Shown here: piece by piece, positions 9,350-19,508 of the stretch | Numbering within the stretch: position 1 is the first letter of the stretch | Layout of the letters: each line of letters begins with the position of its first letter | DNA from: Candidatus Bacteroides pullicola | GTDB lineage: Bacteria; Bacteroidota; Bacteroidia; Bacteroidales; Bacteroidaceae | Direction of reading: 5' to 3' | Assembly (NCBI GenBank): GCA_019115825.1 | Contig: DXCV01000046.1 | Coordinates: 1 to 64,000, forward strand | Length of the DNA stretch: 64,000 bases | Notes under the pieces: generated by a model | Seen by the model: the letters and a program-made list of their open reading frames with translations, nothing else | Databases searched by the model: none | What the model was told of the DNA's origin: nothing | Translations under genes and position numbers: made by a program

Positions 9350-9405
9350 AGAAAAAGAAGAGCCTCTCCCCTGCTCTCTCATAGGGAAGAAAGCGGAGGA
9401 GAGGC
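9350..9405 (-). terminator. Hairpin terminator after the second ompH gene
   Basis: On the minus strand GCCTCTCC (9398-9405) pairs with GGAGAGGC (9362-9369), and a T-rich tract (CTTCTTTTTC) follows. It lies in the 92-base gap between ompH and murI. Some readthrough into murI is likely because no strong murI promoter is seen. Confidence 0.65.
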
Positions 9406-9434
9406 CCTGGATGGATTTTAGTCTGGTTCTCGTG

Positions 9435-9941
9435 TTATTTTATGCCCAACTGTGCTTTGACTTTGGCAGTCACATCCACGCTCTGCGAACTGATGTAAAC
9501 AATCGGCGTGCGGGCCACGTCGAAGATGTAGATATAACCGTCTGCCTGGCCAACAGCCTGAATGGCAGCATCCAGCTTCTGCATGATAGGCGCCATGGCA
9601 TCCTCGCGGGCTTTCATCATGGACTGCTGGGCCTCTTGCTGGAACTGCTGCTGGCGCTGGGCCATGTCGTTCAGTTCCTTCATGCGACGCTCAGCGATAT
9701 TCTGGGGCAGAGAGTCCTGCTGAGCCAGAAACTCCTGATACTTCTTGTCGAACTCCTCTTGCGTGCGTTGCATCTCGTCCTGATATTGCTTACCCATAGC
9801 ATCCAGATCGGCTTGGGCTTTCGTAAATTCGGGCATCACGGTGATGACGTCCTGCGAGTTCATGTGAGCAAACTTAGCTTGTGCCATAGCTGCCAGCGGC
9901 AGGGCAATCATAGCGGCAATAAGTGCAATTTTCTTAAGCAT
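9435..9941 (-). CDS. OmpH/Skp-family periplasmic chaperone
   Basis: 168 residues. A signal peptide (IALIAAMIALPLAAMAQA) precedes FAHMNSQDVITVMPEF and a long charged coiled coil (about residues 45-110, rich in Q, E and K), the classic Skp/OmpH build. Skp trimers hold unfolded outer-membrane proteins on their way to BamA. It is the second of two adjacent ompH paralogues behind bamA and has its own good promoter (9982-10012), so it can be expressed separately from the first copy. Confidence 0.92.
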   Translation of the reverse strand: MLKKIALIAAMIALPLAAMAQAKFAHMNSQDVITVMPEFTKAQADLDAMGKQYQDEMQRTQEEFDKKYQEFLAQQDSLPQNIAERRMKELNDMAQRQQQFQQEAQQSMMKAREDAMAPIMQKLDAAIQAVGQADGYIYIFDVARTPIVYISSQSVDVTAKVKAQLGIK

Positions 9942-9981
9942 AATGTTTCTATTTATTTGAATGATTAATTGTTACGTGGCG

Positions 9982-10012
9982 CAAAGATAGTGCAAAGCAA
10001 GGGGATAACAAA
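9982..10012 (-). promoter_or_regulatory. Bacteroides-type promoter for the second ompH gene
   Basis: On the minus strand TTTG (10009-10012) is followed by 19 bases and TATCTTTG (9982-9989), an ideal Bacteroides -33/-7 pair. The expected transcript start is about 40 bases upstream of the ATG at 9941. Confidence 0.8.
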
Positions 10013-10057
10013 ACGCGTGTGCTTATTTTTGCACGCTCATCCCCTGCAAAGCGCATT

Positions 10058-10576
10058 TTATCGGCCGGAATAGCCCAACTTGGCCAGCACTTCGTCACTG
10101 ATATCTATCTCGGGCGAGGCGAAGATGATGCTGGTAGCCGAGGCACGGTCTGTCACGACGGCATAGCCCTTTGCCGTGGCAATCTCCTTGACGGCTTCGT
10201 ATATCTCGTCTTGCAAGGGACGCATCAGCCGGGCTTGCAGCTTGGCCAATTCACCCTCCGGACCGAAGTACTTGCGGCGAAGCTCGGCCAGTTCGGTTTC
10301 CTTGTTCACGATGGCTTCCTCCTTGGCCGTGAGCTGGGCATCGGTCAGCTTGGAGGCTTCCTTCTGATAGGCTTCATACATGGACTTGGCTTCGTCCGCC
10401 AGCTTGTCCACCTCTGCCTGCCACTGCTTGGAGGACTGTTCCAACTGTTGGTTGGCACTCTCGTAGGCAGGGATGTTCTGCAGGATATACTCCATGTCTA
10501 TCAAGGCAAAACGCTGTGCCCGCGCCGTCAGACAGGTCACGAGCAGCAGGAAAGCAAGTAAAAGACTCTTTCTCAT
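10058..10576 (-). CDS. OmpH/Skp-family periplasmic chaperone (copy next to bamA)
   Basis: 172 residues. A signal peptide (LLLAFLLLVTCLTARA) is followed by FALIDMEYILQNIPAY and a coiled coil of about 70 residues (QQLEQSSKQWQAEVDKL onward). It is paralogous to its neighbour at 9435-9941, but the sequences have diverged well beyond a recent duplication. The 32-base gap to bamA suggests co-transcription. Its likely role is delivering nascent outer-membrane proteins to the BAM complex. Confidence 0.92.
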   Translation of the reverse strand: MRKSLLLAFLLLVTCLTARAQRFALIDMEYILQNIPAYESANQQLEQSSKQWQAEVDKLADEAKSMYEAYQKEASKLTDAQLTAKEEAIVNKETELAELRRKYFGPEGELAKLQARLMRPLQDEIYEAVKEIATAKGYAVVTDRASATSIIFASPEIDISDEVLAKLGYSGR

Positions 10577-10608
10577 AAGGCTTGTCTAAAAAAGTTCTTG
10601 TTCACGAT

Positions 10609-13251
10609 TTAGAATTCCTGGCCCAGGATAAAGTGGAACTGGCTGCCGCCATACGAGCTGCTGCCCCGGATCTTGTCGAAACCATAGGCCCAGTCGATAC
10701 CCATCATACCGATCATCGGGAGGAAGATGCGGACACCCACACCGGCGGAACGCTTCAGGTCGAAGGGATTGAAGTCACCCACTTCCTGCCAGGCGTTACC
10801 GGCTTCCACAAAGGTCAGCGCATAGATGCTGGTGCTGGTCTCCAACATCAGCGGATAGCGCAGCTCGATACCCAGACGGGCGTAAGCATAACCCTCGTTA
10901 CCGTAAGAGGAGAGCGAACCGTTCTCGTATCCGCGCAGGGCAATAGTCTCCGTGCCGTAAGTAGAATAACCGGTCATGCCGTCACCACCCACCTCGAAGG
11001 TGCCGAACGGAGATTTCTTATACTTATTATAATGTCCCAGCAAACCGAAGTCCACACGACCCATGAGCACCGGCGTACGCTTCACGGTGAACGGATCCAT
11101 CAAGGGGATGAACACTTTCGATTTGAACTTCCACTTGTGGTATTCCACCCAACGCTGCATGGCGTTGATGTCTTCTTGATTATGTTGGTCATATTGGCTA
11201 TAGTCCTTCCCGTCAAACAAGGAGTAAGGCGGCGTGAGTTGCACGGACAAAGAGAACTCAGAACCCTGGCGCGGATAGATGGGGTTGTCTGTGGAGCTGC
11301 GGGCCAACGTGAGGTTCAAGCTCAGGTCGTTGCAGTTGCCGTTGGTCACCATGAAGTACTGCCAATCGCGCAGGATGTAACGCTGGTAGGACAGCTCGGC
11401 GGTGAACTGGAAGTAGTCATCCGGCCACTTCAGACGCTTACCGTACATGAGGGCCACACCGAACATCTGCACCGATTTGTCGGGGTCATAGTAGTTCTCG
11501 TAGTTCAGGTAGTTGCCATAGTTGTACATACCGTAGCCGTACATGCCGCTGTAATAGCTATTGTAGAAGTTGTTGTACAAGGCATCGTTATAATACTGGC
11601 TGCTGATGTCCGTCTGGCGGGAGTAGAACGCCGACACGGAGAATGCGTTCGGACGCTTGCCGCCAAACCACGGGTCGAAGAACGAAATGCTGTAGGACTG
11701 GTAGTAACGGGCATTGGTCTGTCCGCTGATGGTCAGCGTCTGTCCGTCGCCCTGCGGCAGGATGCCACGATAGTTCTCGCCCGGATGCAGGAGGTTGGCG
11801 AGCGAGAAGTTGGTGAACTTCAGGCTCAGCTTGCCGATGATACCCGTCTGTCCCCAACCGGCGGAGAACTCCACCTGGTCATTGGCCTTGGACACCAATT
11901 GATAGTCGATGTCCACCGTGCCGTCTTCGGGACGCGGCTGTATGTCGGGATTGATTTGCTCGGGGTCGAAGTGTCCCATCTGGGCAATTTCACGGTAGGA
12001 ACGCATCAAGTCTTCACGGCTGAACAACTGTCCCGGACGGGTACGCAACTCACGGCGCACCACATTCTCGTACAAACGGTCGTTACCACTAATCATCACC
12101 TTGTTGATTGTGGCCTGGCGGCCTTCGTAGATACGCATCTCCAAGTCGATGGAGTCGCCTACAATGTTCACTTCCACGGGGTCGAGGCTATAGAACAGAT
12201 AACCGTTGTTGTAGTACAGGTTGCCAATGGCATCCTCGTCGCCGGTCAGGCGGTCGTTCAGCAACTTCTGGTTGTAGACGTCGCCTTTCTTCATCTGCAA
12301 CATGTAGTCCAGTTGTTCAGAAGGATACAGCGTGTTGCCCACCCACGTGATGTTGCGTAAGTAGTATTTCTGTCCTTCCTCAATGCGCATGAAGACATCC
12401 ACCGTGCGGTCGTCATACTGGCTGATGCTGTCTTCCACAATCATGGCGTCGCGGTAGCCCAGTTCGTTATACTTGTCGATGATGAGCTGCTTGTCGGCCT
12501 CGTAGTTCTCTTCGACGAACTTCTTGGTGCGGAACAGGTTGAGTAGTTTGCCCTTCTCGTTGGTCTTCTTCATCACGCGTTTCAGCTTCTTGGCACTCAA
12601 TGCCTTGTTGCCGACGATTTCGATGTGATGCACCTTGACTTTCTCTTTCTTGTCTATGACAATGTCCACAATAACCTGATTCTCATGCTCAGGATCGTCC
12701 TTCTGGTTGATGAAGATTTCCGCATTCTTGAACCCCTTGTCGTCAAAGTAACGTTTGATAAGCGTTTCAGCACGGTCCACAATGTTCGGCGTAATCTGTC
12801 CGCCCTTCATCATGCCGATTCTCTCTTCCAAATCCTCGCGTTCGGACTTCTTGACGCCGGAATAACGGATATCCGACACACGGGGACGCATGGTCAAGTG
12901 GATGGTCAGCCATACCTTTCCGTTTTCCTCCTTGTCATCTGTGATGCTCACGTCCGAGAAGAGCCCGTGCCGCCAATAGCGCTTACAAGCCTGCGTGATT
13001 TCATCACCCGGAATCGAGATGATCTGCCCTTTGGCCAAACCGGAGAGCCCGATAATGACATAATCTTCATAATTGTCAGCACCCTCCACCTTGATATCGG
13101 CAATCTCCAACTTCTTCGGCGTATTGGAATAGAGGACTACCGGTGTTTCTACATTCATACTGTCGGCCGCCACTTCTTGTGCGACACCCTTCACCGCACC
13201 GGCAAACAAGCCGAGCATCGTTATGAATAGGACGAAAATACGTTCGTGCAT
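10609..13251 (-). CDS. bamA: BamA-type outer-membrane protein assembly factor
   Basis: 880 residues. Signal peptide ending near GVAQ; a periplasmic region of about 400 residues with successive POTRA repeats (for example IADIKVEGADNYEDYVIIGL, VSDIRYSGVKKSEREDLEER, VHHIEIVGNKALSAKKLKR, YLRNITWVGNTLYPSEQLDY, INKVMISGNDRLYENVVRR); and a C-terminal 16-stranded beta-barrel ending in Phe. The barrel contains a Tyr/Asn/Gly-rich loop (YNDALYNNFYNSYYSGMYGY). It inserts beta-barrel proteins into the outer membrane. It lies between uppS (52-base gap) and the ompH chaperones, the standard Bacteroidales order. Confidence 0.96.
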   Translation of the reverse strand: MHERIFVLFITMLGLFAGAVKGVAQEVAADSMNVETPVVLYSNTPKKLEIADIKVEGADNYEDYVIIGLSGLAKGQIISIPGDEITQACKRYWRHGLFSDVSITDDKEENGKVWLTIHLTMRPRVSDIRYSGVKKSEREDLEERIGMMKGGQITPNIVDRAETLIKRYFDDKGFKNAEIFINQKDDPEHENQVIVDIVIDKKEKVKVHHIEIVGNKALSAKKLKRVMKKTNEKGKLLNLFRTKKFVEENYEADKQLIIDKYNELGYRDAMIVEDSISQYDDRTVDVFMRIEEGQKYYLRNITWVGNTLYPSEQLDYMLQMKKGDVYNQKLLNDRLTGDEDAIGNLYYNNGYLFYSLDPVEVNIVGDSIDLEMRIYEGRQATINKVMISGNDRLYENVVRRELRTRPGQLFSREDLMRSYREIAQMGHFDPEQINPDIQPRPEDGTVDIDYQLVSKANDQVEFSAGWGQTGIIGKLSLKFTNFSLANLLHPGENYRGILPQGDGQTLTISGQTNARYYQSYSISFFDPWFGGKRPNAFSVSAFYSRQTDISSQYYNDALYNNFYNSYYSGMYGYGMYNYGNYLNYENYYDPDKSVQMFGVALMYGKRLKWPDDYFQFTAELSYQRYILRDWQYFMVTNGNCNDLSLNLTLARSSTDNPIYPRQGSEFSLSVQLTPPYSLFDGKDYSQYDQHNQEDINAMQRWVEYHKWKFKSKVFIPLMDPFTVKRTPVLMGRVDFGLLGHYNKYKKSPFGTFEVGGDGMTGYSTYGTETIALRGYENGSLSSYGNEGYAYARLGIELRYPLMLETSTSIYALTFVEAGNAWQEVGDFNPFDLKRSAGVGVRIFLPMIGMMGIDWAYGFDKIRGSSSYGGSQFHFILGQEF

Positions 13252-13303
13252 CTTTACGTTCTTAAATTTTATATCTATAAGTCGTTACTTTCTATTGTTT
13301 GCT

Positions 13304-14038
13304 TCAAGAGATCTGCTCGCTGATCTTCCCAAAACGGCGTTCCCGCTTCTGGTAATCGCAAATCGCCTTGAAAAACTCCTCTTCACGGAAATCCGGCCAA
13401 AACGTGTCGCAAAAATACAACTCCGAATAGGCACATTGCCAAAGCATATAGTTGCTCAGGCGGAGCTCCCCGCCTGTACGGATCAGCAAGTCCGGATCCG
13501 GCATGAAATTGGTTGTCAAATAGCGGGCAAACCGCTCGGTATCAACCTGGTCGGCCGTCAATTCACCTTTCTGCACGGCGAGAGCCAGTTGCTTGGCCGC
13601 CTCCGTGATTTCCCACCGGGACGAATAGCTCAACGCCAGCACCAAGTTCATGCCCGTATTGCCAGCGGTGTGGGCGATGCAGCCGTTCAACCGTTCTTGC
13701 ACCTTGACGGGCAGTTTGTCCACCTCGCCAATGACCCGGAAACGGATATTGTTCTTCATGAAAGTCTCCTCTTCGATTGAATCGAACAGGAGGCTCATCA
13801 GCGCTGCCACCTCGTCGGCGGGTCGTCCCCAGTTTTCGATGGAAAAGGTATAGAGAGTCAGATACTTCACACCCAGCCTGGCCGCCTCTTCTGCGATGAC
13901 ATGGACGGTCTCTGCACCTACTTGGTGACCGTAACTCCGTTCACGTCCACGCTGTTTGGCCCATCGCCCGTTGCCATCCATGATGATAGCCACATGGTCC
14001 GGTATCCGATTCAAGTCTATTTGTTCTTTATATGACAT
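13304..14038 (-). CDS. uppS: Isoprenyl transferase (undecaprenyl diphosphate synthase)
   Basis: Makes the C55 lipid carrier for peptidoglycan and other surface polymers from farnesyl-PP and IPP. The start at 14038 ([11 protein letters not shown]) gives 244 residues, the family length; an upstream ATG at 14092 would overlap the preceding gene. Motif [17 protein letters not shown] (residues 15-31) contains the catalytic Asp21. [20 protein letters not shown] and the final [11 protein letters not shown] block are also family signatures. It follows the DUF6242 lipoprotein gene after 16 bases and precedes bamA. Confidence 0.96.
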   Translation of the reverse strand: MSYKEQIDLNRIPDHVAIIMDGNGRWAKQRGRERSYGHQVGAETVHVIAEEAARLGVKYLTLYTFSIENWGRPADEVAALMSLLFDSIEEETFMKNNIRFRVIGEVDKLPVKVQERLNGCIAHTAGNTGMNLVLALSYSSRWEITEAAKQLALAVQKGELTADQVDTERFARYLTTNFMPDPDLLIRTGGELRLSNYMLWQCAYSELYFCDTFWPDFREEEFFKAICDYQKRERRFGKISEQIS

Positions 14039-14054
14039 TTCTATCGTTATTTCT

Positions 14055-15419
14055 TTATTCTCGTTCAAACCCCAGTCGGTTGAGCCGGCCACGCCATACT
14101 TCGTTAGGAGTGCCGTTGCCGCCGAATATCACCCAGATGAAATCCCGTTTGTCGGCAACTGTCTCTACATAATTTGGCGTAGGATCCACGACAACCGTAT
14201 AAGATCTTTTCCCGGCAAAAGCCGAGGGTAACAGGAATTTTCTCTCCACCTGCTGCCATGCTATGCCGGCTACAGACTCATAAATGCCGGTCAAAGTTCC
14301 GCCGAAAGCATAAAAGCGGTCTGCATAATGCATCAGCACGGGATTGTCCATACCGGGACAGGAGACACCCTCCACATCCGTTTCCAACGAAGCCCAGGAC
14401 AAGCCATCATTCGTGAACCAAGGCACAGATTTATCTTCCACTCCGCGAGGCATTCCCATTACCATGGTTTGGCCGACGCCATAGCCTGTCGTATAATGTG
14501 CGCTATAGATATTCCGGGTGGGGAAGCCATCGGGCACCGCACTGCCAGACACCCACGCCTGCCCGTCCACACTTGTGCAAAACTCACGTTCAAAAGCGTC
14601 ATTCAGACGGATGCCCACCAGCGTCTCTTCCCGGTCGGCCACCTCGTCAACAGGCAACGCAGCCACCAAAGCCAGCACGTTGCCACTCAAGCCTTCCGAC
14701 TTCCGCCACGCCATACCGTCTTCCGAGACATTCACATCTCCTTCGGACAACATATACAGCCGACCGGCGAAACTGATAAGAGAAGTTATATCCGCCTCTC
14801 CGGGCAACCCTGTCACTTCCGAACGGCTCCAACCGTATTGGCCGGGCGTGGCCGAAGTCTGGTAAAGTTCCGTAGGAGAAGTATATAAGCACAAGTTTCC
14901 GTTGAATACGACAGCTTTCTGTGCGCCGGGATTCACCGTTTCCGTAAAGACAGGAGCCACCGTGTCCATGTGTACCCAGGTCAACGAATCAGGATCCATC
15001 CGATGCACCCGGATTTGCAGAGTATAAGTGCGCCGGGTCAGACCGTCGGGGGCATACACCTCCAGTTTCACCCCATTGCTTCCTGTGGCATTCATGGCCG
15101 GCAACAGATTGTGGTACACATCCGTCGCAAAGGTCGTGTCGTCGGACATCACGCCCAACATGACGTACAGTTCGTCCACCATGATGCTGTCAATCAACGT
15201 ATCTGCATCCACCGGCATAGAATCCGGATTATAAATCAGATTGTTCAGCTGGTCTATTTCAAATTTGTAGTCCACTCCATGAATGGTATCGAGACTGAAA
15301 GCGTGTATGGTGGCGTCCGAACTATACACGGGCGTCCCATTATCATCATCCAGACAGGAACTTACCGCTATCGACACCAGCAAAAAGCCTACAATCACTG
15401 ATAGAAATCTTGTTCTCAT
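14055..15419 (-). CDS. DUF6242-type lipoprotein
   Basis: 454 residues. The lipobox VSSC (about residue 21) predicts a lipoprotein. The N-terminal 130 residues look like an Ig-like or cadherin-like domain ([20 protein letters not shown]). The rest resembles a sialidase/BNR-type beta-propeller with repeated short strands ([39 protein letters not shown]). I place it with the DUF6242 proteins that precede uppS in Bacteroides, from memory of the family. The function is unknown. It is 16 bases from uppS, so probably co-transcribed with the envelope cluster. A minus-strand TATTTTTG -7 element is near 15448. Confidence 0.7.
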   Translation of the reverse strand: MRTRFLSVIVGFLLVSIAVSSCLDDDNGTPVYSSDATIHAFSLDTIHGVDYKFEIDQLNNLIYNPDSMPVDADTLIDSIMVDELYVMLGVMSDDTTFATDVYHNLLPAMNATGSNGVKLEVYAPDGLTRRTYTLQIRVHRMDPDSLTWVHMDTVAPVFTETVNPGAQKAVVFNGNLCLYTSPTELYQTSATPGQYGWSRSEVTGLPGEADITSLISFAGRLYMLSEGDVNVSEDGMAWRKSEGLSGNVLALVAALPVDEVADREETLVGIRLNDAFEREFCTSVDGQAWVSGSAVPDGFPTRNIYSAHYTTGYGVGQTMVMGMPRGVEDKSVPWFTNDGLSWASLETDVEGVSCPGMDNPVLMHYADRFYAFGGTLTGIYESVAGIAWQQVERKFLLPSAFAGKRSYTVVVDPTPNYVETVADKRDFIWVIFGGNGTPNEVWRGRLNRLGFERE

Positions 15420-15553
15420 TCCTTATGTTAGTGTTTATTTACAAGTTGCAAAAATAGGAACAATTTTCGCTATAAACCTCCTCTAGGGGAAGTTTTATAC
15501 AAAATTATAGATAAAATAACCGAATTGCACGATAAAACGTTCCTCTGACAGGG

Positions 15554-16600
15554 TCAAATGACGTCTTCCGACGCTTTATAATGACGAACCAGCCTCCCAA
15601 AATGCTGCTCGATTCCGCAGATTTTTTTTTCATCCATCCGCGGCGCCTGCACACCCGCCTGCAAACGTAGGGGAGATTCCTCGACAAAAGCCTCATCCCA
15701 CAGGCCGGCATCCAGAAAAGACTGCAAGGTCATGGCTCCCCCTTCCACCAGCAACGATTGCAGGTTGCGCACATAAAGTGCCTCCAGCAACTGGGACACC
15801 AAGGAGCGGCCAAAGTCCGCCTGTATATATTCCACATTGGAGCGAGCCTCCCGGACTTTTTCCGTAAAGACCAAGGTCGGCTCCTGTCCGTCCAGCAGAT
15901 GCAGATTGTCCGGCAAAACCCCTTCCCGATCAATGACCACCCGCACCGGCGAAGGCCCGTACCAACTGCGCACGTTCAAGCTCGGATTGTCCAGCAATGC
16001 CGTGCGGGTACCCACCAGGATGGCACTATGCTCGGCCCGTTTCTTGTGCACCAACATCCGGGTCAAATCGCTGGACAAGCGAACGGGAGTCCCCTCCGTG
16101 CGCAGCAAGTCGATGAACCCGTCGGCCGACTGCGCCCACTTCAGCGTGACGTAAGGACGTTGCCGGGTATGAAATGTGATGAAACGGCGTATCAACTCAC
16201 GGCACTCGTCCTCCAAGACGCCCACTACGACTTCGCGGTCGGCATCCTGCAATTTCCGGATACCCCGTCCTGCCACTTTGGCGAAAGGGTCGCGACACCC
16301 CACCACGATGCGCGGGATGCCTTTCTCCACAATCAAATCGGCGCAAGGAGGTGTTTTCCCGTAATGTGAACACGGCTCCAGACTGACATACAGAGTAGAG
16401 CGCTTCAAGAGAGCCGGATCCTTCACCGAACGGATGGCGTTCACCTCGGCATGAGCCTGTCCGCAACGCACATGGTAGCCCTCGCCGATGATTTTGCCGT
16501 CACATACGAGAACCGCCCCCACCATCGGATTGGGAGCCGCATTGCACAACCCGTTTCGAGCCAACTGCAAGCAGCGACGCATATATTTCTCGTCTTCCAT
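15554..16600 (-). CDS. ribD: Bifunctional riboflavin biosynthesis deaminase/reductase
   Basis: 348 residues. The N-terminal deaminase (residues 1-145) shows the zinc site HAEVNAI and PCSHYGKTPPCA. The C-terminal NADPH-dependent reductase (146-340) begins RPYVTLKWAQSADGFIDL. It catalyses two consecutive steps from the GTP-derived pyrimidine to 5-amino-6-ribitylamino-uracil phosphate. It is last of a minus-strand run after the zinc-ribbon membrane protein (72-base gap). A minus-strand TACTTTTG near 16624 may be its own promoter. Confidence 0.95.
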   Translation of the reverse strand: MEDEKYMRRCLQLARNGLCNAAPNPMVGAVLVCDGKIIGEGYHVRCGQAHAEVNAIRSVKDPALLKRSTLYVSLEPCSHYGKTPPCADLIVEKGIPRIVVGCRDPFAKVAGRGIRKLQDADREVVVGVLEDECRELIRRFITFHTRQRPYVTLKWAQSADGFIDLLRTEGTPVRLSSDLTRMLVHKKRAEHSAILVGTRTALLDNPSLNVRSWYGPSPVRVVIDREGVLPDNLHLLDGQEPTLVFTEKVREARSNVEYIQADFGRSLVSQLLEALYVRNLQSLLVEGGAMTLQSFLDAGLWDEAFVEESPLRLQAGVQAPRMDEKKICGIEQHFGRLVRHYKASEDVI

Positions 16601-16672
16601 ATAACATTCACATTTTTACCGCGCAAAAGTAACACTTAATCCGGAAATAGAGAAAAACTGCACGGCTTTTCC

Positions 16673-17689
16673 TCACTCGTTCAGTGCCCCACAGTACGGG
16701 CACACCCCTTTCTGCGACAAAGCCTCCCCACAATGACCGCAACGGTAAACGGACGTTTGCAACGAACGGCGCAAGACCCGGACAAAGAGCACAGCCAGCA
16801 ACACCAGAAACACATAGCCCACATAAATACCAGTGGTCAGAATAAAGAAGAAATAGCAAAAAATGCAAGCCGACGCCAATCCCAACAAGTAGAATACCGC
16901 CGTAGTGAGCGGCAAACGACGGAACAAGACATCCACCGTAGCCACCAGTACCACCACAAACGCCCAAAGCCCCGACAAGAACAAGGCGAGCACCAAAGGC
17001 ACTCGGAAAGGGGAAAGCGTGGGATTGTAATAGAAATGCTCCCATGTATCGGGCACGAACACCTGCATCGTCTCGTACAACGTAGCGCAGAAGGCCATCA
17101 ACAGACAAAGCAGCAAAGGATATACATAATCAATGTCGCCAAACCCCGACTTGCGAAAAGACTTGCGCCGCAGCATCCGAATCAGCCAAAAGGCCACAAA
17201 CAAGGCACAAATGACTATAAAATAAGGTATATGCGTGTCGCTGAACAGATAAATGGCTTGCGAGATACTGTCCGCAGGGACAAAAGCCTGCTTCATCTCG
17301 CACTCCCGCAGCCAGCCTTGCACCTCCTGCGAGTGGGCCAGCTTCACCCAGACGCTATCCACAGTGTCATTGGGATGCACGTCCAGCTCCGCCACCACCA
17401 CACGGTCGCCCTGCCGGAGGGTGCTGTAGCTTTCCTTCAAGGGCAAGGCCACCAAATTTATGGAATCGGCCTGAAGCACCAGGTTGGTATTCCATGTATA
17501 ATGCCGTTCAAACAGATAAGCTATGGAGTCGCGGGCACGCTGCTCCACGTCTTTACCGGATAACATAGGCGGGGTATACCGACAAGAAGCCAGCAATCCC
17601 AAGCAGAAGAGCAATCCCAAGACTTGCACCAAGCCACGGCTTTGCCTCGATCGGATGCCCCGCTGTCCGTTGTCCTTACTCCGCCGCAT
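16673..17689 (-). CDS. Membrane lipoprotein with SH3-like domain, five TM helices and C-terminal zinc ribbon
   Basis: A 338-residue protein of unknown function. Order of parts: signal with lipobox LLASC (about residue 36); an extracytoplasmic region with an SH3b-like pattern (LRQGDRVVVAELDVH ... WVKLAHSQEVQGWL); about five hydrophobic helices (IVICALFVAFWLI, YPLLLCLLMAFCATLY and others); and a tail with one zinc ribbon (CGHCGEALSQKGVCPYCGAL). The combination would place the SH3-like part outside and the ribbon inside. The first 14 bases overlap the end of the U32 gene, so the two are translationally coupled. Confidence 0.75.
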   Translation of the reverse strand: MRRSKDNGQRGIRSRQSRGLVQVLGLLFCLGLLASCRYTPPMLSGKDVEQRARDSIAYLFERHYTWNTNLVLQADSINLVALPLKESYSTLRQGDRVVVAELDVHPNDTVDSVWVKLAHSQEVQGWLRECEMKQAFVPADSISQAIYLFSDTHIPYFIVICALFVAFWLIRMLRRKSFRKSGFGDIDYVYPLLLCLLMAFCATLYETMQVFVPDTWEHFYYNPTLSPFRVPLVLALFLSGLWAFVVVLVATVDVLFRRLPLTTAVFYLLGLASACIFCYFFFILTTGIYVGYVFLVLLAVLFVRVLRRSLQTSVYRCGHCGEALSQKGVCPYCGALNE

Positions 17690-19508
17690 AGACTTTCATC
17701 TGACAGTTCTTGCAATCAAAAGAAAGGCGGAAACGTTTCCCGTCCGCAGACACCAAGTAATAAGGCTCCCGATAAGGCGAATGTTTCTTGTGGAAAGTGG
17801 GACACCATCCCATGCTGTACCGCAGACAATGACGGCAAAACATCAGCACCGCGCCCGGCACCGCCTGTACCTCGTAGGCCGGAGCCACCGAGGCGACACC
17901 ATGGTCCCGATAGAAACGCCGCGCCTCCCCGTTCATCACATTGCCCAAATAAGTCAGCGAAGAAACGGGAAAAGGATGAGTCGTCGGCTTCCATACCTGC
18001 AACTCCCGCCGATAACGGATGCGGCGCACCTCCAACAGACGGTCCACCACCTGCCTGCGCCAGTCGGTCACCACCGATGCCGGCAAGAACCAATTACCGG
18101 AGAGCTGTATATCCGCCTCGCCCACCGCCTCGAAAGGCGTGTTGCCGAGCTTACCTAACTGCGTCCGCACATTAGCTTCCTGAGGTGAACGTGCCTGCTC
18201 CTTGGCATAAGCGAAGGAACGTATCGCACGGTTGCCGTCTTCATCCTCCGCCAAAAGGGCAAAGCCTTGCGGGGTATCCCACAACGCCCAACGCAAGGCA
18301 ATCTTCCGCTCGGCAGATTTGCGCGCCAGCAATTTCTCAAATTCCTGGTCGAAATTGCGGTACAGACGGGTGCGTGGAGGGATGCGGGGCACTGCGCCCG
18401 CCGGAAAAATCCGATTATCCTCCACCCGGTTGACACGGAAGCCTTGCAAACAGCCCTGCGCATCAAGATAGCAGATTCCATCCCCATTGTGGAAAGGCTT
18501 CACGCCCGCCACCGTAAAACTATTTCCGCGTTGTTCTTTCAGTGTCCCCATCTCCTCACCCAACGACTTGGGGGTATCAAACGAAGCCACGTCTTCGCCC
18601 CGCCCTTGCAGGAAGTAATGGGTAAATCCCCGGCTGAAACTCTTGTCCAACTGGGGGGTAAAGGCGTAGCGGCAACTCCCCGAGGAGGAACGCACGTATT
18701 CGCCTCGGCGAGACAAGACCTTGTCCAAACATTGCCGATAGGCCGCCGTGACATTCTTCACATACGTCACATCCTTCAGACGACCTTCTATTTTCAAAGA
18801 CGAAGCACCGGCATCCAGCAACTGCTCCAGGCGGTCGCTCTGATTCAAGTCTTTCAAGGACAACAGATGTTTGTCCCGCACTATCGTTTTCCCGTCGGCA
18901 TCCACCAGCGTGAAAGGCAGGCGGCAGAACTGGGCGCACTCGCCCCTATTGGCGCTGCGCCCGAAGCAAGCCTGGCTGGCATAGCATTGCCCGCTATAAC
19001 TGACGCAGAGCGCCCCGTGCACGAAGACCTCAAGCGACGTTTCCGGACAAGCCTCATGGATGTGCCGTATTTCTTCCAAGGACAACTCACGCGCCAGCAC
19101 CACCTGACGGAAACCGGCCTCAGCCAGAAAGCGCACCTTCTCCGGCGTGCGGTTGTCCATTTGTGTGCTGGCATGGAGGGGGATAGGCGGCAGGGACAGA
19201 CGCGTAATGCCCATGTCCTGCACAATCAAGGCATCCACCCCAATGCGGTAGAGGTCGTGTATCAGCCGCTCCGTCTCCGACAGTTCCTCGTCTTTCAGGA
19301 TGGTGTTCACCGTGACGTAGACGCGCACGCCGTAGACATGGGCATACTCCACCAGCCGGGCTATGTCCTCCAGTGAATTGCCCGCAGCGGCCCTCGCTCC
19401 GAAGCGCGGAGCACCGATGTAGACGGCATCCGCCCCATGCTCCACGGCCGCCAAGCCGCACTCCAGGTTCTTTGCCGGGGCAAGCAGTTCTATGGGACGC
19501 GGTCTCAT
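17676..19508 (-). CDS. U32 peptidase family protein (RlhA/YhbU-like)
   Basis: 610 residues. An N-terminal peptidase U32 domain ([20 protein letters not shown] at the start; [20 protein letters not shown] with clustered cysteines around 170-195), then a collagenase-like middle region and a C-terminal tail with [15 protein letters not shown] and [10 protein letters not shown] cysteine pairs, consistent with an Fe-S-binding enzyme. Characterised relatives include RlhA (23S rRNA C2501 hydroxylation) and UbiU/UbiV-type hydroxylases, so RNA or cofactor hydroxylation is more likely than proteolysis. The start overlaps the metA stop by four bases; the stop overlaps the next gene by 14. Confidence 0.88.
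   Translation of the reverse strand: MRPRPIELLAPAKNLECGLAAVEHGADAVYIGAPRFGARAAAGNSLEDIARLVEYAHVYGVRVYVTVNTILKDEELSETERLIHDLYRIGVDALIVQDMGITRLSLPPIPLHASTQMDNRTPEKVRFLAEAGFRQVVLARELSLEEIRHIHEACPETSLEVFVHGALCVSYSGQCYASQACFGRSANRGECAQFCRLPFTLVDADGKTIVRDKHLLSLKDLNQSDRLEQLLDAGASSLKIEGRLKDVTYVKNVTAAYRQCLDKVLSRRGEYVRSSSGSCRYAFTPQLDKSFSRGFTHYFLQGRGEDVASFDTPKSLGEEMGTLKEQRGNSFTVAGVKPFHNGDGICYLDAQGCLQGFRVNRVEDNRIFPAGAVPRIPPRTRLYRNFDQEFEKLLARKSAERKIALRWALWDTPQGFALLAEDEDGNRAIRSFAYAKEQARSPQEANVRTQLGKLGNTPFEAVGEADIQLSGNWFLPASVVTDWRRQVVDRLLEVRRIRYRRELQVWKPTTHPFPVSSLTYLGNVMNGEARRFYRDHGVASVAPAYEVQAVPGAVLMFCRHCLRYSMGWCPTFHKKHSPYREPYYLVSADGKRFRLSFDCKNCQMKVYAAE

Noticed and set aside
9435-10576. Recent tandem duplication of ompH
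   Set aside because: The two proteins share fold and position but have low sequence identity, so the duplication is old and typical of the group.
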